Source: Ilumatobacteraceae bacterium (lineage in GTDB: Bacteria > Actinomycetota > Acidimicrobiia > Acidimicrobiales > Ilumatobacteraceae). Taken from it: a DNA stretch of 64,000 bases. Shown here piece by piece: positions 9,663 to 18,742 of this stretch. The translations under genes were made by a program, and so were the position numbers. The notes beneath the pieces are model-generated. The model did not search any database, had not been told where the DNA came from, and was given only the letters and a program-made list of their open reading frames with translations. How positions within the stretch are numbered: position 1 is the stretch's first letter; the number at the start of each line of letters is the position of its first letter. Location: positions 1-64,000 of the forward strand of contig JAOBWK010000082.1 in the NCBI GenBank assembly GCA_025463305.1, written 5' to 3'.

Positions 9663-12602
9663 TCATCCTGGTTCCAGGAGCATCAAGGGCTCGGCAGGGA
9701 CGTCGAGTCCGAGCTCGACTCTGATGGCTGCGGCGGTTGCTGCCCAACTTGCCGCTCGAGCGCGTTCGCCGCTGGCGAGCAAGATCGATGCGGCGCGGAG
9801 CGCGAGGGAGTCGTCGAACGGCTCCATCTGCAACATCGCGTCGAGCCCGTCGATGGCGGCGTCGACGTCGCCGTCCGCCTCTGCTGCATCGACGAGGATG
9901 CCGAGCAGCCGAACGGCTCTGCGTTGCAGGCGTTCGCGGGGCGCCACCGTCCAGTCGTCGGCGCGGTCGGCGGGGAGCAGATCGCCGACGTACATCGCCA
10001 TCCCCTGTCGGGCGAGGTCTCGCTGCTGTTCGCGGGTTGCCGAGATGGTCTGCCGTACGGCGTGCTCGAAGGCACGTGCGTCGACGTCGACGCCCGGCGC
10101 CATGGCGACGACGTCGCGGTCGTCGGATCGATCGACGATCGGTGCCAGCGCACGAACACGGGTCAGCACGTTGCGAAGCCGTCGTCGGCCGATGTCGGGT
10201 GGGGAATCGGGCCACAGCTGCTCGACAAGCTCGTCGACGGGGACCGGCGACCCGGAGACCGCGACGATCTTGACCAGCTGTGCGGGTCGACCGGACGGCA
10301 CGATCACCTCGGAGCCGTCGACGCTCACGCGGAACCGCCCGAGCACCTGCACCTCGACACGGGGCGGACGGTGGCCCGTCACCAGCTGTTCGAGGTTGGG
10401 CCAGATCTCGGGCTCGTGCAACATCGCGAACTCGGGGTGCCCGAGCCGGCCGAGCTGCTCCATCACGATCGCAGCCAGGGCTCGCGCTCCGTCGACGTCG
10501 CCTCGGCGGAGCCTGGCGTGAGCGACGATCAGTTGGACGCGCCACTCGTTCGCGGTGTTCACGTGGGCGTTCGTCTCGCTCGGGACGAGGAGCTGTTCGG
10601 CCACCATCGGATCTCCGAAGCGGGCAGCGAGGGTCCCTCGTGCGATCTCGACGATCTCCGGCCAGCCCTGCTCGGAGGCGTGCGCCGTCGCACGCGCGAG
10701 GTAGTCGGTGGCGACCTGCTCGGCTCCCACCGCTGCGGCCAGATCGGCTGCGTCGGCGAGGAAGAGGCTGCCTGTCGGGTGGTCCATCCAGTCGCCCGGA
10801 TGGAGCTCGGCTTGACGCAGCCAACGCAGGGTCGCGTCGACGTCCCGGGATCGCGCGACGACCTTGGCCTGCGACCAGGCGGCGTACCCGAGGATCCGCT
10901 CGTCGCCGTGGAGCCTGCCAATCCAGCGTGCTTCGGCGAGGGCGGCAAGCGCTTCCTCGTCGCGTCCGAGTAGGGCGAGGACCTCGACCAGAAAGGTCAG
11001 CTGCACGGCGCGGTGCCGGCTCTCACGTCCGAGGAGATCAGAGCCCTCAGTCAGCCGCTGCAACGCGAGCTCGAACTCGCCGCGGGCGAAGTGGACGGAA
11101 TAGCCGAGCACGCAGAGCGCATCCGCTCTCCACGCGGCATTGCCCACGGCGCGAGCGGCTCCGGCTGCTTCGGCCAGCACATGTGAAGCGTCGACCAGCG
11201 ATCGCGCGTCGCCACGCCAGGCGAGTGCTCGACCCATGGCCCGGAGGCACCGGGCTCGCGTGACGAGCTCATCCGGTGCGACGAGCTGCATCAGAGCTTC
11301 GCCTCGGCGAACCGCCTCGTCGACGAGTGAGTCGCGAGAGAGGTCGCAGACGAGCTCCGCCTCCAATTCCCGGCTCAAACGGGCACCGAGCTGCTCGCTG
11401 CCGACCGCGGCAAGCCGATTCAACAGGCGGGCGCGCAGCTCGATCCTGACCCGACTGTCCGCTGCACGAGCCAGTTGGATCAGGCAGCCCGGGTTGTCTT
11501 CGACGACGCCGTCCGGGGCGGCATCGAGCAGCGCAACGAGCTGGTCGACCTCGAGCTGGTCGAGCTCGCCGTAGTCGGCCCTTGCGATGAGCGCGCACAT
11601 CGCGTCGTACCGGTCGTCGGCGATCAGCACGTCGACGGCCGCCATCGTCTCGCCCGACGCAAACATCACTTCGGCGGCGGCGGCAAGGTCTGCGACCGGA
11701 AGCCGTGAGCGAGGCGCGAGTGCATCACGGACCGGGTCGGACAGCCGCCACCAACCGCCGACGTTCCTGAGGGGCAGCCCGGCGGCGAGCGTCGCTGGGA
11801 CGAGATCAGGCGCACCGATCGCTCGAGCGATCTCGTCCGACAGGATCGGCAGCTGGGCAAGTGCGGCGAGCACGCGGTCGTCGAGCGGCTCGAATTCGTC
11901 GAGCAGCGCGCCGAGCAACGATTCCAGCTGTGCCGAGCTTGCGGCGATGGCCTGCCCTCGCTCGGCGGCTGCGACGGTCAGCCCGATCGCCGCAGGCCAA
12001 CCGGCGCAGCGCACCGTGATGCTGCTCGCGAAGTCGTCGTCGACGCCCGCGACCGCCATCAGCGTCGCGGTCTCATCGGCCGTGAACGCAAGCTCTGCCG
12101 CGCCGAGTCGAACCTCGCCTGGGAAGGTGATCGGGACCGACCGACCGCACACGACCACCCGAAGTCGAGGCGTCACGGCGGCGACCATTGCCAGCAGCGC
12201 GTCGAGGGCGAGAGCATCGAGATGATGCGCATCCTCGATCACGAGACAAGCACCTTCCGGGGCCATTCGCACCAGCGCGCCGGCAAGTTCAGTGATCTGA
12301 CCCCTGGCATCGGTGTAGTCCGAACCGACTTCGGCCACCGCGGCCAGTCCGGTGGCTCTGCACGCGGCGCGCAGTGCGGAGGCGAGCCGGGTCGGCGTGG
12401 CGATCTGCGTGCTCACGAACACCCGCACGACGTGGCGCGTGTGCGCGGTCAGCGATTCCGCGAGCGTGGATTTTCCGAACCCGCCGGGTGCCTCGAGGAC
12501 TACGACGGTCGAAGCTTTGCAGCGCGCCTCGACGCGCTCGCGCACGAAGATGGGTTGCCCACCCCGTTCGTCCTGGCCGCCTGGCGACATCAAGCCCCGC
12601 AC
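9663..12602 (-). CDS. Large ATPase transcriptional regulator with C-terminal SARP/BTAD module
   Basis: A 979-residue STAND-type regulator. A P-loop, APGGFGKST, is at residues 38-46, followed by a MalT-like ATPase region (CLVIEDAHHL Walker B, VVVCGRS sensor). A long alpha-helical TPR-like region covers about 330-730. The last 240 residues begin PRVEVQVLGRFRVSVDG and contain an OmpR-type winged helix followed by a bacterial transcriptional activation (BTAD) domain, the SARP pair. SARP modules are normally N-terminal, as in AfsR; here the module is at the C-terminus, where MalT has its LuxR helix. The start is GTG 12602 or ATG 12590. The target genes are unknown; the small gene immediately upstream on the same strand may belong to its operon. 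Confidence 0.85.
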   Translation of the reverse strand: MRGLMSPGGQDERGGQPIFVRERVEARCKASTVVVLEAPGGFGKSTLAESLTAHTRHVVRVFVSTQIATPTRLASALRAACRATGLAAVAEVGSDYTDARGQITELAGALVRMAPEGACLVIEDAHHLDALALDALLAMVAAVTPRLRVVVCGRSVPITFPGEVRLGAAELAFTADETATLMAVAGVDDDFASSITVRCAGWPAAIGLTVAAAERGQAIAASSAQLESLLGALLDEFEPLDDRVLAALAQLPILSDEIARAIGAPDLVPATLAAGLPLRNVGGWWRLSDPVRDALAPRSRLPVADLAAAAEVMFASGETMAAVDVLIADDRYDAMCALIARADYGELDQLEVDQLVALLDAAPDGVVEDNPGCLIQLARAADSRVRIELRARLLNRLAAVGSEQLGARLSRELEAELVCDLSRDSLVDEAVRRGEALMQLVAPDELVTRARCLRAMGRALAWRGDARSLVDASHVLAEAAGAARAVGNAAWRADALCVLGYSVHFARGEFELALQRLTEGSDLLGRESRHRAVQLTFLVEVLALLGRDEEALAALAEARWIGRLHGDERILGYAAWSQAKVVARSRDVDATLRWLRQAELHPGDWMDHPTGSLFLADAADLAAAVGAEQVATDYLARATAHASEQGWPEIVEIARGTLAARFGDPMVAEQLLVPSETNAHVNTANEWRVQLIVAHARLRRGDVDGARALAAIVMEQLGRLGHPEFAMLHEPEIWPNLEQLVTGHRPPRVEVQVLGRFRVSVDGSEVIVPSGRPAQLVKIVAVSGSPVPVDELVEQLWPDSPPDIGRRRLRNVLTRVRALAPIVDRSDDRDVVAMAPGVDVDARAFEHAVRQTISATREQQRDLARQGMAMYVGDLLPADRADDWTVAPRERLQRRAVRLLGILVDAAEADGDVDAAIDGLDAMLQMEPFDDSLALRAASILLASGERARAASWAATAAAIRVELGLDVPAEPLMLLEPG

Positions 12603-12674
12603 CAGGACGTCATCGTCCCCGACTGTAGTAGCGGATGCTCCGCCGGGCTCGACCGATCGATGCTGGTTCGCTGG

Positions 12675-13181
12675 TCAGCTCGCCGGTTCGGTCCGCACGG
12701 TCGAAGCGAAAGTGGCCAGCGCTCTCGAGCCGTGCAACGCGGAGAGCAGCCGTAGCTGGTCGTCGGCTCGTGCAAGCAGGGCGTCGAGGTCGACTGCGGC
12801 CGACGGAAGTGTTGCGCGCAACGTCTCCCAGAGCGAGCGTTTGCCGCGCACGGCCATCTGCATCGCCTCGAGCTCGACGATTGTTGACAGCGGCGACCGT
12901 TCGGTGATCCGGCCGTTCGGCTTGAGTGCGCCGATGCGTTCACCGACGGAGGCAACCCTTGCCTTGAGTCGGCTGGGTTGGATGTCGATCGTTCCCATGA
13001 TCGCGAGGAGCGCCTGCAGGTCGGCGGCGACGTCCTCGGCGAACGCGGCCAGTGCCGGACCATCCGGCGAATCGGCCTCCGCCTCGGCCAACCGTGAGGC
13101 GCGCTGCGACCCCGCTGTGGCGCCTGCTGCGTGGTCCTCGAGGTAGATGGCGAGGAACTTTGGGGCCTCGTTTGAGCTCAT
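12675..13181 (-). CDS. Conserved hypothetical helical protein
   Basis: A 168-residue protein predicted to be largely alpha-helical, beginning MSSNEAPKFLAIYLEDHAAG. The ATG at 13181 is preferred over upstream in-frame starts because GAAAGGA, a good ribosome-binding site, lies about nine bases before it. There is no signal peptide, membrane segment or recognisable catalytic motif. The N-terminal stretch FLAIYLEDHAAGATAG recalls small helical proteins of actinobacteria with no assigned function. It lies 72 bp upstream of the SARP-type regulator on the same strand and may be co-transcribed with it. Confidence 0.7.
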   Translation of the reverse strand: MSSNEAPKFLAIYLEDHAAGATAGSQRASRLAEAEADSPDGPALAAFAEDVAADLQALLAIMGTIDIQPSRLKARVASVGERIGALKPNGRITERSPLSTIVELEAMQMAVRGKRSLWETLRATLPSAAVDLDALLARADDQLRLLSALHGSRALATFASTVRTEPAS

Positions 13182-13696
13182 CGTCGAATCCTTTCGCTGG
13201 GTATCGGGAATGCGCCCGGTTCGTTTCCCGGATCGCGGCGACTCAGCTGCCCCCGAACCGGGCGATCCAGACGACCGATTCTGTGGGTGCACGTGGCGAG
13301 CCGAACGGGTCAACGGGCCTCGGGTCCGTGTTCCCCGCTCGACGTGCAGCACCCACGAGACCCGTCCTGCTTCCGGAGCAATCGGAGATCCGTGAGGTCG
13401 TCGACCCCCGGCACGACGTCCTCAAGCTGTCCGCGACCGCCGTCTCGATCACCCTGATCGATCGAGGACGCGCCGGCTCTGTCGCTCGGGCGCGAACACG
13501 CCCCCAGCAGGGGGAGGAACTGGGGGCGTGATCGGATCCGGTTCGGGGTGGTGTCGGGCCAACCGCTGATTGCCCGCCCGTTCCGAAAAGCATACGTGAA
13601 CGTCATGTTTCGTCGACGATTGTGACCGTGCAGGATGTGGGGCGGCGAATTGGACGCGGGTACCCACCAGAGCGAGCACGCCATGGCCGCCTTCGG
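13182..13696. other. Intergenic stretch without a supported gene
   Basis: About 515 bp between the small helical gene and the LDTR protein gene. The open frames here have arginine/proline-rich translations typical of GC-rich non-coding frames and no plausible start context. It contains one strong hairpin (13498-13529) and presumably the promoter of the 13181 gene near its left end. Confidence 0.6.
13498..13529 (-). terminator. Hairpin, probable terminator of the LDTR operon
   Basis: A perfect 10-bp inverted repeat, ACGCCCCCAG and CTGGGGGCGT, is separated by a 12-base loop. It lies about 170 bp beyond the stop of the minus-strand LDTR protein gene. No U-tract follows, as is common for actinobacterial terminators. 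Assignment to transcription stop is inferred from position and stability. Confidence 0.5.
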
Positions 13697-15724
13697 TCAA
13701 CTCGAGAAGTAGCCGTCGGTGTCGACGAGGACGTGGGTGCCGACGTTTGCGTAGAGGCACACTGCCCCGGCGACACCGATCTTGGACACAACGGCGTCGG
13801 GGATGGTCTGGCCCTCGGCGAAGTTGAGGTTCGAAGTCGTCGGACGATCCGCCCCACACGGATAGACCGTGACGTATCCGTTGCCGAGTGAGCCGGTGAC
13901 GGTGACGTTGAGGACGGCCGCTCCCGCAGTCGTCGGCACGCCGGCACGACCGGTGACCTGCACCTCGATCGTGTCGCCACCGCTGACGACTCCGTGCGCC
14001 AGACCCTGCCCGTCGATGGTGGTCGAGTTGGGGTCTTGGCGTGTGTCGAGGATCCGGCCTGGGACGATGGGCGTGTAGGAGGATCCGGCTGGGAAGTAGC
14101 CGTTGATGTCGGCGAGAAGATGGGTGCCGACGTTGGTGTAGATGCACACCTTGCCGCTGTCGCCGATCTTGGCGATGACCGCGTTGGGGATGGTCTGCCC
14201 GGCGGTGAAGTTGAGGTTCGACGTGGTGGGGCGAGGTGCGCCGCATGGGTAGACGGTGACGTATCCGTTGCCGAGTGCGCCGGTGACGGTGACGTTGAGG
14301 ACCGCGGCGCCGGCGTCGGGGGGTACTCCTGCTCGGCCGGTGACCTGCAGCTGGATCGTGTCGCCGCCGGCGACGATGCCGTGGCCGACGGCGAGCCCGT
14401 CGAGGGTGGTCGATGCGGGATCGGTCCGGGTGTCGAGCAGACGGCTCGGCACGATCGGGACGTACCCGGACGCGCCGTCGCTGGACGATCCGGTGCCCGG
14501 GGAGCTCGCCTGGTCGGGAGTCGTGGTCGTGGTCGATCCGGCGACCGTTGTCGTGGGCGCGCTGGTGGCGGGCGTGGTGGGCGCGCTCGTGGCCGGTGTC
14601 GTCGTGGGCGTCGCCACGGTCGTGGTGGTGTACGGGGTCGTCGTTGGGGTGGTGCCGCTGCCCGGGGAACCGGATCCGCCGCCCGGGATCGTGGGTGGGG
14701 TGGTCGTGGTCGTCGATGGGGCGGTGGTGGTCGTACCGCCGCTGGAGGGAGGTGTCGTGAACGACTGTTGGGGTCCGGTGATCGTCGTGCCAGCGGACGT
14801 GACGTAGCGGACCCGGAAGTAGTAGGCGTGACTCGCAACCAGCGGGTGGCCAGGAAGCACCCAGTTCTCGGTCGTGCTCCACGGTCCGGTCGAGCCCGCT
14901 GCCACCGGCGCAGGCCCGTCGGCGTACGTCACGGAGCCACCCGGACCGGTCAACAGATCGAACCAGGTGCTGCCGCCCACACCATACGGGTTGACGGTGC
15001 CGACGGTCTTGACGGTCGTGGACGTCTGTGTGGCCGGCCAGTTCGCGACCGTGAAGGTCGTGACCGACGGCGAGACCACCTCGGGTGTCTTTGCGTACAC
15101 GCCGACGAACGACGTCGGTTGCAGCGTCGGCGAAGCGTTGCCGTCGGCCAGGGTGACGTACCCGTGCATCGTGCCATTCGTGAACGACGTACTGCTCACC
15201 ACGGGGATCTGGAACTCCCAGCTGTGACCCTGCGGGAGCGGCCAGGAACGTCCCGGCTGCGCGGTCGGGGCGGGGATCCAGTAGGCCCCGCCGAACGAGC
15301 CTGCGCCGAGTGTCTGCGGACACTCGGCGGGGTCCGAGTGGCCGTCGGCGAAGCAGTAGACCTTGTTGGCCGCGCTGATTGCCGGAGTCGTGTTGGACGG
15401 CGGGGTGAACTCGACCTGCGCTCGCTGGCCGGAGCACGGATTGCCGAGGCCGTAGACGACGACGTGGACGTAGTACACCTCGCCCGGGTACGGCTCGCCG
15501 GTCGAGGTGTTGCCGATGAAGCCGACGTACGCTGCCGCTCCGGACTCCGTGTACGGCGCGTTCTGGATCTGGCTCGGACAGTTGACCACCGTCGAGTACT
15601 TGGTGACACCGTCGTTCCACTGTGCCGCCGCATGAGCTGTGCTCACGGCGAGGAGCGAGAGTGACAGCACGGAAGCGACGAGCGTCATGACGAGCGTGAC
15701 GGAGCGGGTGCGGGGGACGATCAT
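13697..15724 (-). CDS. Secreted protein with Thr-rich linker and two LDTR domains
   Basis: A 675-residue secreted protein. The N-terminus has a basic start, a hydrophobic core and an AHAAA cleavage site near residue 32. Residues from about 35 to 330 form beta-rich Ig/fibronectin-like domains. A Thr/Pro/Ser linker of about 90 residues follows. The C-terminus has two copies of a roughly 129-residue domain opening PIVPSRLLDTRTD and PIVPGRILDTRQD and ending DINGYF / DTDGYF. This repeat is frequent at the ends of actinobacterial exported proteins and is of unknown function, possibly surface or glycan binding. The ATG starts two bases after the stop of the upstream lipoprotein, so the two are co-translated. 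Confidence 0.85.
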   Translation of the reverse strand: MIVPRTRSVTLVMTLVASVLSLSLLAVSTAHAAAQWNDGVTKYSTVVNCPSQIQNAPYTESGAAAYVGFIGNTSTGEPYPGEVYYVHVVVYGLGNPCSGQRAQVEFTPPSNTTPAISAANKVYCFADGHSDPAECPQTLGAGSFGGAYWIPAPTAQPGRSWPLPQGHSWEFQIPVVSSTSFTNGTMHGYVTLADGNASPTLQPTSFVGVYAKTPEVVSPSVTTFTVANWPATQTSTTVKTVGTVNPYGVGGSTWFDLLTGPGGSVTYADGPAPVAAGSTGPWSTTENWVLPGHPLVASHAYYFRVRYVTSAGTTITGPQQSFTTPPSSGGTTTTAPSTTTTTPPTIPGGGSGSPGSGTTPTTTPYTTTTVATPTTTPATSAPTTPATSAPTTTVAGSTTTTTPDQASSPGTGSSSDGASGYVPIVPSRLLDTRTDPASTTLDGLAVGHGIVAGGDTIQLQVTGRAGVPPDAGAAVLNVTVTGALGNGYVTVYPCGAPRPTTSNLNFTAGQTIPNAVIAKIGDSGKVCIYTNVGTHLLADINGYFPAGSSYTPIVPGRILDTRQDPNSTTIDGQGLAHGVVSGGDTIEVQVTGRAGVPTTAGAAVLNVTVTGSLGNGYVTVYPCGADRPTTSNLNFAEGQTIPDAVVSKIGVAGAVCLYANVGTHVLVDTDGYFSS

Positions 15725-15726
15725 CG

Positions 15727-16308
15727 TCAGAGCCCGAGCCAGTCGGCGAGGAGCATCGAAGCGATGTTGTCATCGTCCGCGCTCGTTCCATTGGCGACGT
15801 CCACGTCGACCAGATAGGTGAAGCCGCCGTAGACGATCATGACGGACTTGTCGACCTGCAGACTGCCCGAGACAGCGCCGGCGGTGGCTCCGTTGCTCGA
15901 CGCCGTGGCGTATCGCGCTGCATCGGCGACGGCGAAGGTGGCGTCGGTCTTGGTCGTTGCGTCCGTGAACGTGCACCCGTACGCGCTGTCGACACCACCG
16001 CCCAATGCGTTCACGCCGAGTGCCGTGGCGATCGTCGACGCTGCGGGCAACTGTGCAGCGCAGATCCCGTTCGCCCACTTGGGGTCATAGGTCGCGAACT
16101 CTCGGGGTGTCGTGTCCGCCGGCCGGGTGGCTGACGTCGCCGGCTCGGAGACATCGCTGGACGGCACGACTACAGAATCGGCGGCGGAACCCTTCGTCGA
16201 GGACGAGCTCGAGCACGCACCGAGGAGCGCTCCCGCAACAGCGGTCGAGATCACCATCCGTCGCAGGCTCGGATGGATGGGCGGGTTGGCGGATCGTGCT
16301 TGCTTCAT
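15727..16308 (-). CDS. Lipoprotein, DUF3558-like secreted protein
   Basis: A 193-residue lipoprotein. The ATG at 16308 is chosen because AGGAACG precedes it; upstream in-frame codons lack a site. Basic residues, a hydrophobic stretch (MVISTAVAGALLGAC) and a lipobox LGAC lead into a Ser/Thr-rich linker and a mature domain with two cysteines, ICAAQL and YGCTFTD. That cysteine spacing, and the alternation of small residues, resemble the DUF3558-type lipoproteins of actinobacteria; the family call is tentative. Its stop lies two bases before the LDTR protein start, suggesting they act together at the cell surface. Confidence 0.75.
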   Translation of the reverse strand: MKQARSANPPIHPSLRRMVISTAVAGALLGACSSSSSTKGSAADSVVVPSSDVSEPATSATRPADTTPREFATYDPKWANGICAAQLPAASTIATALGVNALGGGVDSAYGCTFTDATTKTDATFAVADAARYATASSNGATAGAVSGSLQVDKSVMIVYGGFTYLVDVDVANGTSADDDNIASMLLADWLGL

Positions 16309-16428
16309 TCGAGCGTTCCTTGTGCTGAGTCGTACGCGGACGCGTCTCGCGCCCCGGCTCACTATGCGACTCGCCCGTCAGGCCGTCATCCGCACTTGTT
16401 ACGTATCTCGAGCGGATGTGCTGGGTAG

Positions 16429-17124
16429 ATGCGGCACATGGACGCGATCACACTGCTGCGCAATGACCACAAGACCGTCGAGGCGTTGTTCAAGCGCTTC
16501 GAGAAGGCCGGCGACGGCGCCTATGCCGATAAGCGAGAGATCGTCGACAGGATCGTCGAGGAGCTCTCGATCCACGCGGCGATCGAGGAGCAGGTCTTCT
16601 ACCCGATGGCGCGGGCGTCCGTCCCCGAGACCGAGGACCTCGCGTTGGAGAGCCTCGAGGAGCACCACATCGTCAAGTGGGTGCTGTCCGAGCTCGACGG
16701 CATGGACCCGCGGGCGGAGCGCTTCGACGCCAAGGTCACGGTGTTGATCGAGAACGTCCGTCACCATGTCGACGAGGAGCAGACCGAGTTCTTCCCCAAG
16801 GTGCGCGGCGCGCTCGGACGTAAGCAGCTCGCCTCGCTCGGCGAGGCCCTGGCCGAGGCGAAGAAGACAGCACCCACACATCCCCATCCGCGCTCGCCCG
16901 ACACGCCGCCGGCGAACGGTGTGGTGGGCGCGATCATCGGCGTCGTGGACCGCGTGGGCGACAACCTCAGCGGCGTTGCTCAGGGCGGCCTGGCTGCCGG
17001 GCAGGATCTCGTTGCTCGTGTGACGGGCACCAAGGCGCCGAAGTCACCGCCCACCGGTTCGACCAAGGGTCGTGCAGCCTCCACGACCCGAAAGGCCGCC
17101 GCGGCTGGAAACGTCAAGCGCTGA
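16429..17124 (+). CDS. Hemerythrin HHE-domain protein with Lys/Ala-rich tail
   Basis: A 231-residue protein with an N-terminal four-helix hemerythrin domain. The iron-ligand histidines and acidic residues are seen in LLRNDHKTVEALF, LSIHAAIEEQVFYP, LEEHHIVKWVL and VRHHVDEEQTEFFP, which is a complete HHE set. The family binds a di-iron centre and oxygen or nitric oxide; the physiological role here is not known. The C-terminal 90 residues are not part of the fold: a Gly/Ala segment (VVGAIIGVVDRVGDNL) and a basic Lys/Arg/Ala/Thr tail. The start may be the ATG at 16438 (MDAITLLRNDH), closer to the usual family length. It is monocistronic. Confidence 0.9.
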   Translation: MRHMDAITLLRNDHKTVEALFKRFEKAGDGAYADKREIVDRIVEELSIHAAIEEQVFYPMARASVPETEDLALESLEEHHIVKWVLSELDGMDPRAERFDAKVTVLIENVRHHVDEEQTEFFPKVRGALGRKQLASLGEALAEAKKTAPTHPHPRSPDTPPANGVVGAIIGVVDRVGDNLSGVAQGGLAAGQDLVARVTGTKAPKSPPTGSTKGRAASTTRKAAAAGNVKR

Positions 17125-17171
17125 GCGAAAGGTTCGGCTGCCTGGGCGGCTCTGTCCGGTCCGCTGCAGCT

Positions 17172-18740
17172 TCAGCCACCGGTGATGCGTTTGTTGCATT
17201 CGGAAATGCCGCCGATCACGCCGGAACGGAAGTTGTCGATCCGTTCGAAGGCGCCGGCCATGGTTCCTGAGCCATCCGAGCTACCGCCGACGATCAACGC
17301 CGTCTCGACCGCCTCGGTCAGGTCGCCCGGGGAGATGAAGAAGCCGGTCTCGCCGGCGGCGTTGGTCGGGATGATGTTCTTGGTCCAGGTCCCGGTGAGG
17401 CAGTCGTCGATGAGCGATCTGGTCTGGCCGGTGAGGCTGCTGCCGAGCTGGGTCTGCACGATGTCACTCCACGCATCGCTGAGGAGGTAGGCGACGGCGA
17501 AGTCGCCGTACTTGTTGTAGAGCGTCTCGGCGTACTGCTTGTCGTAGAAGATCGTGTTCGAGTCGGCACACGGCACGTAGTTGAACGGGAACGTGGCGTC
17601 GGGCTGGTCGGCACAGGTCGGGAACGGGCCATCGTGATCGAACGGCGTGACGGTCGGCGCGCTGAACGTGCGCCCGCTCGCGGTCATCGTCGCGGACCAG
17701 TAGCGGGTCAGGTCGGCGGTGACCTTGGGCTCGATCTCGTCGTAGGGCAGGTTGCCGTTCTGCTGTGCATCGGTGGCGTCGGTGAACTGCAGGTCGAGCA
17801 GCGGCAGCGGGTCGGTCTCCATCTGCTTGCACCCGGCCGCACCCTTGTCGAACCCGTTCTCGAACGCGCCGACGCGGTCGAAGGCGCTGCCGTGGTTGTC
17901 GCCGCTGTAGACGTCCTCGCTGATGTCGGGATCGCTCACGGAGACCGCTGCGGAGAGCCCGACCTTGACATCGGCGTCCGAGAACTTCAGTCGCGGAGAC
18001 TCTCCACGAACTACGTGCGCGACCCATGCACCGGAGAAGCAGTCGGCTTGTTGCTCGCGGTAGACGACCGGGTCGTGGGGAAGCACCTTGACCCGGGCCT
18101 GGATCGCGTGCCCGAACTCGTGGGCGAAGACGAAGCCGATCGCGGCGAGGCCGTAGTCCTTGGTCAGCTCGGGGAGGAGCTGGTAGTCGTCGTAGACCAC
18201 GTAGTCGCCGGCGCCGCAGTAGAACGCGTTGTCCTGCGCCGGGTAGCTCTGGCCGTCTTCCACGCCACCACAGCCGGTCGGGATCAGTCCGTCGGTGCGG
18301 TCGGGATAACTCGCCCAGATCCCGCCGGTCAGTTCGGGGAACGCGCCGCCGTAGACCTGCGGATACGTCGTGCGCCAGAAGTCCTGGATGTCGGCGAACA
18401 CGGCCTTGAGGTAGTCGTCATACGGTTGTGGTGTCTTCGCGTTGCCGAAGTCGATGGTCGCGTCGGCCGGGTTGTCGGGCACGGAGCCCGGCGTCGGAAC
18501 CGTGTCTCCCACACCCGGGACCGACATGTCGGTGCCAGTCGATGTCGTCTTCGGTGCGGTGGTGTCGGGCGGGGTCGTCCCCGGTTGTTCGGTCGTGTCG
18601 GTTTCGTCGGCTTCGGTCGGGACGCTTGTGGTCCCCGATGCAGAGTGGACGGCGCTGAGGCCGGGGCCGGTCGAAGCGCACGCGGCAGCGGAGACCGACA
18701 GCAGGGTGAGGAACGTGAGGGAGCGGAGAGGGTGCCGCAT
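17172..18740 (-). CDS. Neutral zinc metallopeptidase lipoprotein
   Basis: A 522-residue exported peptidase. The signal ends in a lipobox, VSAAAC, with the lipidated Cys at 21, followed by a Thr-rich linker. The catalytic motif HEFGH is at residues 207-211, and the downstream EQQADCFSG (E229, D233) supplies the third ligand region, matching the YpfJ-like neutral zinc metallopeptidase family. Four or more cysteines suggest disulfides. The frame is open far upstream and fuses to a different protein; the true start is the ATG at 18740, two bases after the stop of the upstream gene in the adjacent frame. Substrate unknown. Confidence 0.85.
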   Translation of the reverse strand: MRHPLRSLTFLTLLSVSAAACASTGPGLSAVHSASGTTSVPTEADETDTTEQPGTTPPDTTAPKTTSTGTDMSVPGVGDTVPTPGSVPDNPADATIDFGNAKTPQPYDDYLKAVFADIQDFWRTTYPQVYGGAFPELTGGIWASYPDRTDGLIPTGCGGVEDGQSYPAQDNAFYCGAGDYVVYDDYQLLPELTKDYGLAAIGFVFAHEFGHAIQARVKVLPHDPVVYREQQADCFSGAWVAHVVRGESPRLKFSDADVKVGLSAAVSVSDPDISEDVYSGDNHGSAFDRVGAFENGFDKGAAGCKQMETDPLPLLDLQFTDATDAQQNGNLPYDEIEPKVTADLTRYWSATMTASGRTFSAPTVTPFDHDGPFPTCADQPDATFPFNYVPCADSNTIFYDKQYAETLYNKYGDFAVAYLLSDAWSDIVQTQLGSSLTGQTRSLIDDCLTGTWTKNIIPTNAAGETGFFISPGDLTEAVETALIVGGSSDGSGTMAGAFERIDNFRSGVIGGISECNKRITGG

Positions 18741-18742
18741 GG

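Noticed and set aside
13449..15791. 780-residue minus-strand frame across the LDTR gene
   Set aside because: His/Arg/Asp-rich out-of-frame translation; the overlapping 675-residue frame has a signal peptide and domain repeats.
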